A stretch of 64,000 bases of DNA from Aquabacterium sp. OR-4. GTDB lineage: Bacteria; Pseudomonadota; Gammaproteobacteria; Burkholderiales; Burkholderiaceae_C. Shown piece after piece: positions 25,432-34,058 of the stretch. Under the pieces are notes generated by a model that made no database searches, had not been told where the DNA came from, and worked only from the letters and a program-made list of their open reading frames with translations. The stretch covers positions 62,001-126,000 of the forward strand of contig NZ_JAOCQD020000002.1 in NCBI RefSeq assembly GCF_025290835.2. Direction: 5' to 3'. The translations under genes were made by a program, and so were the position numbers. Within the stretch, counting starts at the first letter, position 1. Every line of letters begins with the position of its first letter.

Positions 25432-26504
25432 GGCCCACCCCGGCGCACCGCTACGCGGCCCAGCCAGGCGCGAAACTCGGCCGACTGCAGCAGCATCACC
25501 ACGAACACCACCGCCGCCTTGACCACCATGTTGACCTCGGGCGGCACGCCGATGGCGTAGATGGTGGCGGTGAGGGTCTGGATGATCAGCGCGCCAAGCA
25601 CGCTGCCGGCCAGGCTGAAGCGCCCGCCGCTGAGCAGGCTGCCGCCCAGCGTGACGGCCAGGATGGCATCCAGCTCCATCAGCAGGCCGGCGTTGTTGCC
25701 GTCGGCGCTCTTGACGTTGGCGCTGATCAGCAGGCCGGCCACGCCGGCGGCAAAGCCGCAGAACACATAGGCCCACAGCGTGATGGCGCGCTGCGGCAGG
25801 CCGGCCACGCGCGCCGCCGCCGGGTTGATGCCGATGGCCTGCACAAACAGGCCCAGCGCACTGCGTGTCATGGCCAGGTGCAGCAGCAGCCACACCGCGC
25901 CGGCCACGAACACCGCAAACGGCAGGCCCAGCAGGTGGCCGCTGCCCAGGTAGAAGTACGGCGCGTAGTAGATGGTGATGATCTGGCCCCCGGTGAGCAG
26001 CTGCGCGATGCCGCGCCCGGCCACCATCAGGATCAGCGTGGCAATGATCGGCTGCATGCCCACACGCGCCACCAGCAGCCCGTTCCACAGCCCGCACAGC
26101 GTGGCCACGGCCAGCGCCGCGGCCAGCGCCAGCGGCATCGGAAAGCGGCTGACATGGCTTTGCACGCCGTCGCGGATGACCAGCTCACCGCCCACCATCA
26201 GCGCCGCCACGGCCGCCGACATGGCCACCACCGCGCCCACCGAGATGTCGATGCCGCGGGTGGCGATCACCAGCGTCATGCCCAGCGCCACCACGGCCAG
26301 CGGTGCGGCGCGGTTGAGGATGTCGATCAGGCTGCCGTACAGGTGGCCATCGCGCCACTGCAGCTGCAGAAAGCCGGGGTTGAAGGCCGCGTTCACCGCC
26401 AGCAGCAGCGCCAGCGTGAGCAGCGGCCACAGCAGCGGATGGCGGGCGGGTTTCGCGCTGGCACGCGTGCCCGGGGCCTTGTCAGCGCCCAGGTCGGCGC
26501 TCAT
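25428..26504 (-). CDS. ytfT: Galactofuranose-type ABC transporter permease
   Basis: A 358-residue paralogous permease partner of YjfF. It shows GMTLVIATRGIDISVGAVVA, FIGLxxx-type helices around LLGLPFAVFVAGAVWLLLHL, and the conserved MELDAILAVTLGGSLLSGG. The start overlaps the end of the ATPase gene by four bases. Two different permeases plus a duplicated ATPase is the usual Ytf/Yjf layout. Confidence 0.92.
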   Translation of the reverse strand: MSADLGADKAPGTRASAKPARHPLLWPLLTLALLLAVNAAFNPGFLQLQWRDGHLYGSLIDILNRAAPLAVVALGMTLVIATRGIDISVGAVVAMSAAVAALMVGGELVIRDGVQSHVSRFPMPLALAAALAVATLCGLWNGLLVARVGMQPIIATLILMVAGRGIAQLLTGGQIITIYYAPYFYLGSGHLLGLPFAVFVAGAVWLLLHLAMTRSALGLFVQAIGINPAAARVAGLPQRAITLWAYVFCGFAAGVAGLLISANVKSADGNNAGLLMELDAILAVTLGGSLLSGGRFSLAGSVLGALIIQTLTATIYAIGVPPEVNMVVKAAVVFVVMLLQSAEFRAWLGRVAVRRGGP

Positions 26505-28030
26505 GCGGCTGCGATCACGTCGACCACCGCCTGCTCGCTGCTGCCGGCGGGCAGCTCGCCCACCAGCGCGCGGTTGCGCAGCACCAGGGTGCGATCGGCC
26601 AGGCGCAGCACCTCGTCCAGCTCGGACGAGATGAACAGCACGGCCATGCCGGCCTGGGCCAGCCGGAGCACCTCGTTCATCACATCCTGCTTGGCGGCCA
26701 CGTCGATGCCGCGGGTGGGTTCATCCAGCATCAGCAGGGCCGGTTCGGTGAGCAGCCAGCGCGCCAGCACCACCTTCTGCTGGTTGCCGCCCGACAGCAG
26801 CGCCACCGGGGTTTCGATGTCGGCGGTCTTGATGCCCAGCGCCGCCACGAACTGCTGCGCCAGCTCGGCCTGCCGGGCCAGCGGCACATGCCGGGCCAGG
26901 CCCTGGCGGGCCTGCAGCGCCAGGATGATGTTCTCGCGCACCGACAGCTCGCCGACGATGCCTTCGAGCTTGCGCTCCTCGGGGCACAGCGCCAGGCCGG
27001 CGCGAATGGCCTGCAGCGGCTGCTCCAGCCGCAGCGGCTGGCCGCGCACCGCCAGCGTGCCGCTGTCGGCCCGGTCCAGCCCGAACAGCAGGCGTGCCAG
27101 CTCGGTGCGGCCCGAGCCCAGCAGCCCGGCCACGCCCAGCACCTCGCCCGCGCGCAGCTGCAGCGACACCGGCTGCAGCGTGCCGCGCCGGCCCAGGCCG
27201 TGGGCGGCCAGCAGCGGCGCGGGCGCGGGCTCGGGCCCGGCCGGGCCGCCGGCCCCGGCCACAGCGGCACGCTGCGCCTGCGTGGCCAGGTCGCGGCCGA
27301 CCATGGCGCGGATCAGGGCCGCCGCCGGCAGCGCGGCCGGCGTGTACTCGCCCACCCAGCGGCCATTGCGCAGCACGGTGATGCGGTCACACAGCGCATA
27401 CACCTGATCGAGAAAATGGGTCACGAACAGGATCGCCAGGCCTTCGCTGCGCAGCCGGCGCAGCAGCGCAAACAGCCGTGCCACCTCGCCCTCGTCGAGG
27501 CTGGAGGTGGGTTCGTCGAGGATCAGCACCCGCGCCTGCACCGCCAAAGCGCGGGCGATGGCCACCATCTGCTGCACCGCCACCGGAAAGCTGTCGAGCG
27601 GCTGGTCCACATCGATGTCGGCCAGGTTCAGCCGGGCCAGCAGCGCGCGGGCATCGGCGCGCATGCGCCGGCGGCGGATGCACCACAGCCCGGCCGCGCC
27701 ATGCCGCGGCGCGCGCCCGGCAAAGATGTTCTCGGCCACCGAGAGGTTCGGGCAGAGGTTGACCTCCTGGTACACGGTGCTGATGCCCAGGCGCTGCGCA
27801 TCGGCCGGATGGCGCGGCGAGACCGCCTGGCCGGCCAGCCGCAGCACGCCGGCATCGGGCACCAGCACGCCGGTGAGCAGCTTGATCAGCGTGGACTTGC
27901 CCGCGCCGTTCTGCCCCATCAGCGCATGCACCTCGCCGGCCCGCAGGCACAGGTCGACCCCCTGCAGCGCCTGCACGCCGGTGAAGGCACGCGAGAGGCC
28001 GCGCGCCTCGAGAACCAGGTCGGAGTTCAA
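26501..28030 (-). CDS. ytfR: Galactofuranose-type sugar ABC transporter ATPase (double NBD)
   Basis: A 509-residue protein with two ABC domains, as in RbsA/MglA/YtfR. The N-terminal half has Walker A GQNGAGKSTL and Walker B VLILDEPTSSLD with the altered signature LDSFPVAVQQM. The C-terminal half has a degenerate P-loop (AGLLGSGRTEL), an intact-looking signature LLSGGNQQKV and LLMLDEPTRGID. This asymmetry is normal for sugar importers of this class. It follows the binding-protein gene by 41 bases. Confidence 0.93.
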   Translation of the reverse strand: MNSDLVLEARGLSRAFTGVQALQGVDLCLRAGEVHALMGQNGAGKSTLIKLLTGVLVPDAGVLRLAGQAVSPRHPADAQRLGISTVYQEVNLCPNLSVAENIFAGRAPRHGAAGLWCIRRRRMRADARALLARLNLADIDVDQPLDSFPVAVQQMVAIARALAVQARVLILDEPTSSLDEGEVARLFALLRRLRSEGLAILFVTHFLDQVYALCDRITVLRNGRWVGEYTPAALPAAALIRAMVGRDLATQAQRAAVAGAGGPAGPEPAPAPLLAAHGLGRRGTLQPVSLQLRAGEVLGVAGLLGSGRTELARLLFGLDRADSGTLAVRGQPLRLEQPLQAIRAGLALCPEERKLEGIVGELSVRENIILALQARQGLARHVPLARQAELAQQFVAALGIKTADIETPVALLSGGNQQKVVLARWLLTEPALLMLDEPTRGIDVAAKQDVMNEVLRLAQAGMAVLFISSELDEVLRLADRTLVLRNRALVGELPAGSSEQAVVDVIAAA

Positions 28031-28071
28031 GTGCCGGGATCAGCCAGTGCCGGGGTCAGCCTGCGCCGGGA

Positions 28072-29022
28072 TCAATACTTGCGCTTGGGAAACTCCTTGG
28101 CCGCCACCTCCATCGGGAAGATGCCTTCCTCGGTGACGATGCGCTTGGGCAGGGTCTTGCCGGCCTTCAGGTCCTTCACCGCGGCCATCAACTGCGGGCC
28201 CAGCAGCGGGCTGCACTCGACGCTGACATTCAGCTTGCCGGCGATCATGGCCTCGAAGGCGCCCTTGACCGCGTCGATCGAGATGATGGTGATGTCCTTG
28301 CCGGGCTTCATGCCGGCTTCCTCGATGGCCTGGATGGCGCCGATGGCCATGTCGTCGTTGTGCGCGTAGAGCACCTGGATCTTCTTGCCCTCGGCCTTCA
28401 AGAAGGCTTCCATCACCTCCTTGCCCTTGGCACGGGTGAAGTCGCCGGTCTGCGAGCGGATGACCTTGAAGCGCGGCTGGGCCTTGAGAACCTCTTCAAA
28501 GCCCTTCTTGCGGTCGATGGCCGGCGCCGAGCCCACCGTGCCCTGCAGCTCGACGATGACCACGTCGCCCTGGCCCTTGTGGTTCTCGAGCAGCCAGCGG
28601 CCGGCCTTGCGGCCTTCTTCGACGAAGTCGGAGCCCATGAAGCTGACCCACAGGCTGGTGTCCTTCTCGTTGACCGCACGGTCGGTCAGGATCACCGGGA
28701 TCTTGGCCGCCTTGGCTTCGCGCAGCACCGGCCCGAAACCCGACTCGACCACCGGCGAGAAGGCGATCACGTCGACCTTCTGCGCAATGAAGGCGCGGAT
28801 GGCCTTGATCTGGTTCTCCTGCTTTTGCTGCGCATCGGCAAACTTCAGCTCGATGCCGGCATCCTTGGCGGCCGACTTGATCGATTCGGTGTTGGCGGTG
28901 CGCCATTCCGACTCGGCACCGATCTGCGAAAAGCCCAGCACGAGCTTGCCCTGGGCCAGCGCGCCCAGCGGCAGGCCGGCGGCAGCCAGGGCGGCGATCA
29001 GGTCGCGGCGTTGCATGTTCAT
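28072..29022 (-). CDS. ytfQ: Galactofuranose-type periplasmic binding protein
   Basis: A 316-residue periplasmic binding protein of the Peripla_BP_4 (RbsB-like) family. The signal starts MNMQRRDLIAALAAAGLPLG and ends near ALAQG. KLVLGFSQIGAESEWRTANT and FSPVVESGFGPVLREAK are close to the YtfQ pattern. It is first of the operon and has a palindromic operator 26-49 bases upstream. Either ATG (29022 or 29016) fits. Confidence 0.92.
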   Translation of the reverse strand: MNMQRRDLIAALAAAGLPLGALAQGKLVLGFSQIGAESEWRTANTESIKSAAKDAGIELKFADAQQKQENQIKAIRAFIAQKVDVIAFSPVVESGFGPVLREAKAAKIPVILTDRAVNEKDTSLWVSFMGSDFVEEGRKAGRWLLENHKGQGDVVIVELQGTVGSAPAIDRKKGFEEVLKAQPRFKVIRSQTGDFTRAKGKEVMEAFLKAEGKKIQVLYAHNDDMAIGAIQAIEEAGMKPGKDITIISIDAVKGAFEAMIAGKLNVSVECSPLLGPQLMAAVKDLKAGKTLPKRIVTEEGIFPMEVAAKEFPKRKY

Positions 29023-29047
29023 GGTGTGTCTCCGTTCGATGGGGTTC

Positions 29048-29088
29048 GGCAATTAGTCATACTAAATTGCCGACCATCGCCGCCTCAA
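29048..29088 (-). promoter_or_regulatory. Promoter and palindromic operator of the ytfQRT-yjfF operon
   Basis: On the minus strand, TTGAGG (29083-29088) and TAGTAT (29059-29064) are spaced by 18 bases as a sigma-70-like -35/-10 pair. A near-perfect palindrome 29048-29071 (arms GGCAATTAGT and ACTAAATTGCC around CAT) covers the -10. Its core TTAGTCATACTAA fits TnGTnnnACnA, the pattern of FadR-subfamily GntR operators. Repression by blocking the -10 is inferred. No GntR gene is in the window. Confidence 0.6.
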
Positions 29089-29159
29089 TCAGGGAAACAC
29101 CCACGATGCCGCTGCAATAGCCCTACTTTTATATCCAGCGATGGGCGGCCGGCCGGCGC

Positions 29160-31199
29160 TCAGGCGGCGGCTGCGGCCAGGCTGTCGGGCCCGATCTCGT
29201 CGACAACCAGCACGTTGAGGTTGGCGCGCAGCTCGCCGGCGCACAGCACGGCGCGGTCGGCCAGGCTGGAGTCGCGCAGCAGCACCCGCAGCGCCGGCCG
29301 CAGCGTGGCGGTGTGCACCAGCAGCACCGTGCGCAGGCCCGGCACCTGGCGCCGCGCCATGGCCTGGGCCATGGCCAGCAGCAGGCCCTCGCGCGCGGCA
29401 TGCGGCAAGGCCAGGTGGCTGCCCTGCACGCTGGCGCGCAGCGCGGCGGCCAGCTGGTCTTCCAGCTCGGGCGCCAGCACCAGCGCCGCCAGCTCGCCCT
29501 TGGCATTGGCATGCTGGTGGGTGATCTGATCGCCCAGCGCCTGGCGCACCTTCTCGACCAGCGCGGTGGTGTCCTTCTCGCGCGCCGCATGGTCCACCAG
29601 GGCCTGGGCCAGGCCCGGCAGGTCGCGCAGCGAGACGCCCTCGTCCAGCAGGCGCCGGGCCACCTCGGCCAGGCGCGGCAGCGGCGTGCACTGGCGCAGC
29701 TCGCGCTCCAGCTCGGGCATCTGGGCCTCGAGCATTTGGGTCAGCACCAGCGCCTCCTGCACGCCCATGAAGCGCGATGCCCGCGCCTCGATCACCTGGC
29801 GCAAGGCCTGGGCCAGTGCGGCCTCGGGGCCGTCGTTGGCGGCCTCCAGGCTGTCAAAGGCCAGGCTCAGCACCGGCACGCCGTGCACCTCGAACACCAG
29901 CTGGCCGGCCGGCGCCTCGTGCGTTGCCGGCACCAGCATCAGGCCCGGAAACGGCAGGCCCAGCTGCTGCTGCAGGCGCAGGCGCTCGGTGCCCACGGCC
30001 TCGTCGAGCAGGCGCGCATCCAGGCGCTCGAAAACGGTGGCATCCAGGCGCAGCGCCACGCCGGCGGCCCAGGCCTGCGCCGGCGCCTCGCCCCACTGCT
30101 GCACCTGGTCGCTGCCTTCGCGCACCAGGGCCGCCATCGGCTGGCCCTGCGTGCCCTGGCGGCGGCGCTGCTGCGCCGGCGATGCCCACCAGCCCCCCGC
30201 CCCGGCAGCCGCCCCCAGCAGCACGAACTGGGCCATCGGAAAGCCCGGCACCAGGCCCATCAGCGCCACCACGCTGCCGGCGATCATCAGCCCGCGCGGG
30301 TGGGCGGCCACCTGGCCCAGGATGTCTTGCGCCAGGTTGCCGCTCTTGCCGTCCTTGCCGGCCACGCGGGTGACCACCACGCCGGCGGCCACCGACATCA
30401 GCAGCGAAGGGATCTGCGACACCATCGCATCGCCCACCGCCAGCACCGAGTACAGGCGCGTGGCGGCGTCGAGCGACATGTCCTTGCGCAGCATGCCCAC
30501 CGCGATGCCGCCAATGATGTTGACCGCGGCGATGATGATGGCCGCCACCGCGTCGCCCTTGACGAACTTCATCGCGCCGTCCATCGCACCGTAGAGCTGG
30601 CTTTCGCTTTCCAGCGCATGGCGGCGGGCGCGGGCCTCGTCCTTGGCGATCAGGCCGGCGCGCAGGTCGGCATCGATGCTCATCTGCTTGCCGGGCATGG
30701 CGTCCAGGCTGAAGCGGGCCGAGACCTCGGCAATGCGCTCGGAGCCCTTGGCAATGACGATGAACTGCACCAGCGCGATGATCAGAAAGACCACCAGTCC
30801 AACGATCACGTCGCCCCCCACCACCATCTGGCCGAAGGTCTTGATGATGTCGCCGGCATGGCCGGTGAGCAGGATCTGCCGGGTCGAGGCGATGTTCAGT
30901 GCCAGCCGGAACAGCGTGGTGAACAGCAGCAGCGCCGGAAAGGTGGACAGCCCCAGCGGCGAGCCGATGTACATGGCCACGATCAGCACCACCACCGCAG
31001 CCGTCAGGTTGGCGGCGATCAGCGTGTCCAGCAGCCAGGCCGGCAGCGGCAGCACCATCAGCGCAATGATGGCCACGAACAGGCCGATCAGCAGCAGGTC
31101 GCTGTGGCGGCCCAGCCCGCCCGAGGCCAGCTGCAGCATGTCGCGCCCGCTGCCCAGCAGGGCGGCAGACGGGCCTTCGGTCTTGTGCTTGGTGTTCAT
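29160..31199 (-). CDS. sctV: Type III secretion export-gate protein SctV
   Basis: A 679-residue FlhA/YscV homologue, the nonameric export gate. The N-terminal half has about eight membrane helices. The conserved FHIPEP-type cytoplasmic loop region (RFSLDAMPGKQMSIDADLRAGLI) is followed by GAMDGAMKFVKGDA. The C-terminal cytoplasmic domain (from about residue 340) ends with LRANLNVLVVDEIGPDSLAA. I call the injectisome form because of its operon. The start at 31199 overlaps the sctU stop. It is the last gene of the minus-strand operon. Confidence 0.94.
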   Translation of the reverse strand: MNTKHKTEGPSAALLGSGRDMLQLASGGLGRHSDLLLIGLFVAIIALMVLPLPAWLLDTLIAANLTAAVVVLIVAMYIGSPLGLSTFPALLLFTTLFRLALNIASTRQILLTGHAGDIIKTFGQMVVGGDVIVGLVVFLIIALVQFIVIAKGSERIAEVSARFSLDAMPGKQMSIDADLRAGLIAKDEARARRHALESESQLYGAMDGAMKFVKGDAVAAIIIAAVNIIGGIAVGMLRKDMSLDAATRLYSVLAVGDAMVSQIPSLLMSVAAGVVVTRVAGKDGKSGNLAQDILGQVAAHPRGLMIAGSVVALMGLVPGFPMAQFVLLGAAAGAGGWWASPAQQRRRQGTQGQPMAALVREGSDQVQQWGEAPAQAWAAGVALRLDATVFERLDARLLDEAVGTERLRLQQQLGLPFPGLMLVPATHEAPAGQLVFEVHGVPVLSLAFDSLEAANDGPEAALAQALRQVIEARASRFMGVQEALVLTQMLEAQMPELERELRQCTPLPRLAEVARRLLDEGVSLRDLPGLAQALVDHAAREKDTTALVEKVRQALGDQITHQHANAKGELAALVLAPELEDQLAAALRASVQGSHLALPHAAREGLLLAMAQAMARRQVPGLRTVLLVHTATLRPALRVLLRDSSLADRAVLCAGELRANLNVLVVDEIGPDSLAAAAA

Positions 31200-32290
31200 G
31201 GTCGGTACGGCTCCTGGCCCTGGCCCTCGTCCTGGTTCTTCATGCGCTGCACCCAGCGCAGCACTTCGGCCACGGCCTGCATCAGCTCGTCGGGGATGTA
31301 ATCGCCCAGTGGCGTGTCGGCCTGCAGCGCGCGCGCCAGCGGGATGTCGCGGTAGATCGGCACGCCGGCCTCCTCGGCGGCGCGGCGGATGGCGCGCGCC
31401 ACCTCGCCCTCGCCCTTGGCCACCACCATGGGCAGCGGGGTCTCGTCGCGGTCGTAGTGCAGGGCCACGGCCACATGGGTGGGGTTGACCACCACCACCG
31501 AGGCGCTGCGCACGCGCTGCAGCATGTCGCTGAAGGCGATCTCGTGGTGCAGCTGCTTGCGCCGGCCACGCAGGATGGGATCGCCCTCGCGCTCCTTGAA
31601 CTCGCGGATCACCTCGTCCTTGCTCATGCGCAGGCGCTTGAGGTAGTCGTGGCGCTGCCAGGCCACGTCGGCCAGCGCGACGATGCCGAACACCACGCAG
31701 CACAGCACCAGCAGGGCCTGAAACTGCGCCCCGCCCAGCGCCAGCCAGCCAGCCAGCGGCATGTGCTGCGAGCGCGCCAGCAGCGGCAGCAGCGCACGCG
31801 CCAGCAGCCACAGCATCACGGCCACCGCCACCAGCTTGATCAGCAGGCGCAGCAGCTCGATCAGCGTGCGCCAGGCAAAGATGCGCTTGAGCCCGGCCAT
31901 CGGGTTGAGGTGGTTGAGATCGGGCTTGACCTTGTCGAAGGCCACCACGCCGCCCACCTGCAGGCCGCTGGCCAGCGCCCCCACCAGGGCGCCGGCGCCG
32001 GCGGCCGCCACCGTCACCCAGGCCAGCAGACCGAACAGGCCGCGCGCCAGTGCGCCCACATCGGTGTCGGCCGCGGTGGCGGCGGTGAGCACGGTGTCCA
32101 CCAGCTGCAGCAGCCAGGCCACGGCCGGGCGCGCGCCGGCCACCGCCACCACGGTGAACACCAGCACCGCCACGCTGGCGCTGAGGTCGCGGCTCTGCCA
32201 CACATCACCGCGCTGGCGCGCATCGCGCAGCTTCTTGTGGGTGGGCTGCTCGGTCTTTTCCTGCGCACCGCCCTGGGCATCACCGGCCAT
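31196..32290 (-). CDS. sctU: Type III secretion substrate-switch protein SctU
   Basis: A 364-residue FlhB/YscU homologue. The opening AQEKTEQPTHKKLRDARQRGDVWQS is family-typical, followed by four hydrophobic segments. The cytoplasmic part carries the autocleavage motif VVVNPTHVAVALHY (NPTH) about 100 residues from the end. Cleavage there changes specificity from needle to later substrates. It is three bases from the sctT stop-side neighbour and overlaps sctV. Confidence 0.94.
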   Translation of the reverse strand: MAGDAQGGAQEKTEQPTHKKLRDARQRGDVWQSRDLSASVAVLVFTVVAVAGARPAVAWLLQLVDTVLTAATAADTDVGALARGLFGLLAWVTVAAAGAGALVGALASGLQVGGVVAFDKVKPDLNHLNPMAGLKRIFAWRTLIELLRLLIKLVAVAVMLWLLARALLPLLARSQHMPLAGWLALGGAQFQALLVLCCVVFGIVALADVAWQRHDYLKRLRMSKDEVIREFKEREGDPILRGRRKQLHHEIAFSDMLQRVRSASVVVVNPTHVAVALHYDRDETPLPMVVAKGEGEVARAIRRAAEEAGVPIYRDIPLARALQADTPLGDYIPDELMQAVAEVLRWVQRMKNQDEGQGQEPYRP

Positions 32291-32293
32291 GGC

Positions 32294-33088
32294 TCAGCGC
32301 TCCGGCACGAACAGGCGGCGCATCGCGCCCACCACGTCGGGCAGCAGCAGGCTGGCGGCACCGTCGGCCATCAGGCCCAGATAAAGCATCAGCAGCACCA
32401 CCAGCAGCGCCACCTTGACCGGCAGCGCCAGAAAGAACACCTGCAGCTGCGGCGCATAGCGCCCCAGCAGGCCGAGGCCGAACTCCACCATCAGCATCAG
32501 CAGCACGAAGGGCGCGGCCACGCGCAGCGCCAGCTCGCCCAGCGCGCGCATCATCTGCTGCGCGGCGTTGAGCCACAGTGCCGGATCGAGCGTGGGCCCC
32601 AGCGTGGCGATCGGCCACACGCGAAAGCTCTCGTACAGCACGGCCAGCAGCGACAGCAGGCCGCCGGCGGCCAGGAACAACACGCTGAGCACCTGCACCA
32701 GCAGGCCGCCCAGCATCGAGTCTTCTTCGCCGGCCAGCGGGTCGATGGTGGCGGCCATGCTCAGCCCGGCCTGGTTCTCGATCACCGCGCCGGCCGCGTG
32801 CACGGCCCAGAACACCATGCTGCCGGCCAGGCCCAGCACCACGCCCAGCGCCACCTCCTTGGCCAGCAGCAGCGCCAGCGCGATGCCATCGAGCCGGCCG
32901 AGGGTCTGCAGGCCCTCGGTGCCCAGCACCGGCAGCAGGCACAGCGACAAGCCGGCCACCACGGTGGCCCGCACCGAGCCCGGCAAGGCGCTGCCGCCGA
33001 ACATCGGAAACATCGACAGCGCCACGCCCACCCGCGCCACCAGCACCGCCACGGCCAGCAGCACCGAGGCCGCGATCTCGTGGTTCAT
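32294..33088 (-). CDS. sctT: Type III secretion export apparatus protein SctT
   Basis: A 264-residue FliR/YscT homologue with about six to eight hydrophobic helices. Family blocks are ARVGVALSMFPMFGGSALPG near the start and MLGGLLVQVLSVLFLAAGG centrally, where a PLAGEEDSMLGG stretch precedes the helix. The start at 33088 is the first ATG before the conserved region. It forms the export gate with SctR and SctS. Confidence 0.92.
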   Translation of the reverse strand: MNHEIAASVLLAVAVLVARVGVALSMFPMFGGSALPGSVRATVVAGLSLCLLPVLGTEGLQTLGRLDGIALALLLAKEVALGVVLGLAGSMVFWAVHAAGAVIENQAGLSMAATIDPLAGEEDSMLGGLLVQVLSVLFLAAGGLLSLLAVLYESFRVWPIATLGPTLDPALWLNAAQQMMRALGELALRVAAPFVLLMLMVEFGLGLLGRYAPQLQVFFLALPVKVALLVVLLMLYLGLMADGAASLLLPDVVGAMRRLFVPER

Positions 33089-33122
33089 CGCTGCAAGCGC
33101 CCCGGCACGGCCCGCGCCATGC

Positions 33123-33386
33123 TCAGCCGCGCGCAATCGCCGCGAAGATCGCGTCGACAAAGTTGTACAGCTCGCCGCCGGCCCAGGAGGCGGTGCTGGC
33201 GATCAGGCCCACGCCCACGATCAGCTTGATGCCAAAGCCCACCGACTGCTCCTGCACCTGGGTGACGGCCTGCACCAGGGCCACCGCCACGCCGACCACG
33301 GCGATGACGATCACCACCGGCAGCGACAGCACCAGGCTCAGCATCAGGCCCTGCTTGAGAAACGCGGTGAGGCTGGCGGTGTCCAT
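33123..33386 (-). CDS. sctS: Type III secretion export apparatus protein SctS
   Basis: An 87-residue FliQ/YscS homologue with two hydrophobic helices (LMLSLVLSLPVVIVIAVVGV and FGIKLIVGVGLIAST) joined by the conserved VALVQAVTQVQEQSV loop. Length and topology match the family exactly. It lies between sctR and sctT. Confidence 0.93.
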   Translation of the reverse strand: MDTASLTAFLKQGLMLSLVLSLPVVIVIAVVGVAVALVQAVTQVQEQSVGFGIKLIVGVGLIASTASWAGGELYNFVDAIFAAIARG

Positions 33387-33401
33387 GCAGCGCGCCCCGG
33401 T

Positions 33402-34058
33402 TCAGCGGTAGGTGAGCACGAGGCCGTGGATCAGCTTGGCCCAGCCGTCCACCATCACGAACAGCATCAGCTTCAGCGGCGTGGAGATCACCGTGGGCGA
33501 GAACATCATCATGCCCAGCGCGGTGAGCACATTGGCCACCACCAGGTCGACGATGACGAAGCCCAGGTACAGCAGGAAGCCGATCTTGAAGGCCTCGGTC
33601 AGCTCGCTGGCGGTGAAGGCCGGCACCAGGATCAGCAGGTCGTCGGGCTTGACCGCCGCCGCCTGCTCGGGCGGCCACAGGCTGCGCGTGGTGCGGGTGA
33701 AGAACTCCTTCTCGCGCTTGTCGGCATGCTTGGCCAGAAAGCCGCGCAGCGGCTCACGCGCCTGCGACACCGCAAGCATCAGCTGCTCGCTGCGGATCGG
33801 CGCCCCGGCCTGCGTGGGCAGACCCGTGCTGATCTGGTGGGCCACCGGCGCCATCACGTAGAACGACAGCACCAGCGCCAGGCCGTTGACCACCATGTTC
33901 GGCGGCACCTGCTGCAGGCCCAGCGCATTGCGCACCAGGCTGAACACCACCACCAGCTTGGCGTACGAGGTCACCATCACCGCCAGAAAGGGCGCAATGC
34001 CGATCAGGCCCAGGCTCAGGATCAGCAGCAAGGGGTCTTGGCCCAACATTCGAATCAC
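33402..34058 (-). CDS. sctR: Type III secretion export apparatus protein SctR
   Basis: A 218-residue FliP/YscR homologue. Conserved blocks are FLAVMVTSYAKLVVVFSLVR, NALGLQQVPPNMVVNGLALVLS, LILVPAFTASELTEAFKIGF and LTALGMMMFSP. A GTG at 34058 and an ATG at 34049 are both possible starts. The GTG overlaps a TGA that would be the natural end of sctQ if one base were restored (see sctQ). Confidence 0.93.
   Translation of the reverse strand: MIRMLGQDPLLLILSLGLIGIAPFLAVMVTSYAKLVVVFSLVRNALGLQQVPPNMVVNGLALVLSFYVMAPVAHQISTGLPTQAGAPIRSEQLMLAVSQAREPLRGFLAKHADKREKEFFTRTTRSLWPPEQAAAVKPDDLLILVPAFTASELTEAFKIGFLLYLGFVIVDLVVANVLTALGMMMFSPTVISTPLKLMLFVMVDGWAKLIHGLVLTYR

Noticed and set aside
29160..34058. Flagellar export genes (flhA, flhB, fliR, fliQ, fliP)
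   Set aside because: Neighbours include an FHA-type SctD, needle subunit, YscE/YscG-like chaperones, SctJ lipoprotein and SctP; no flagellar genes present.
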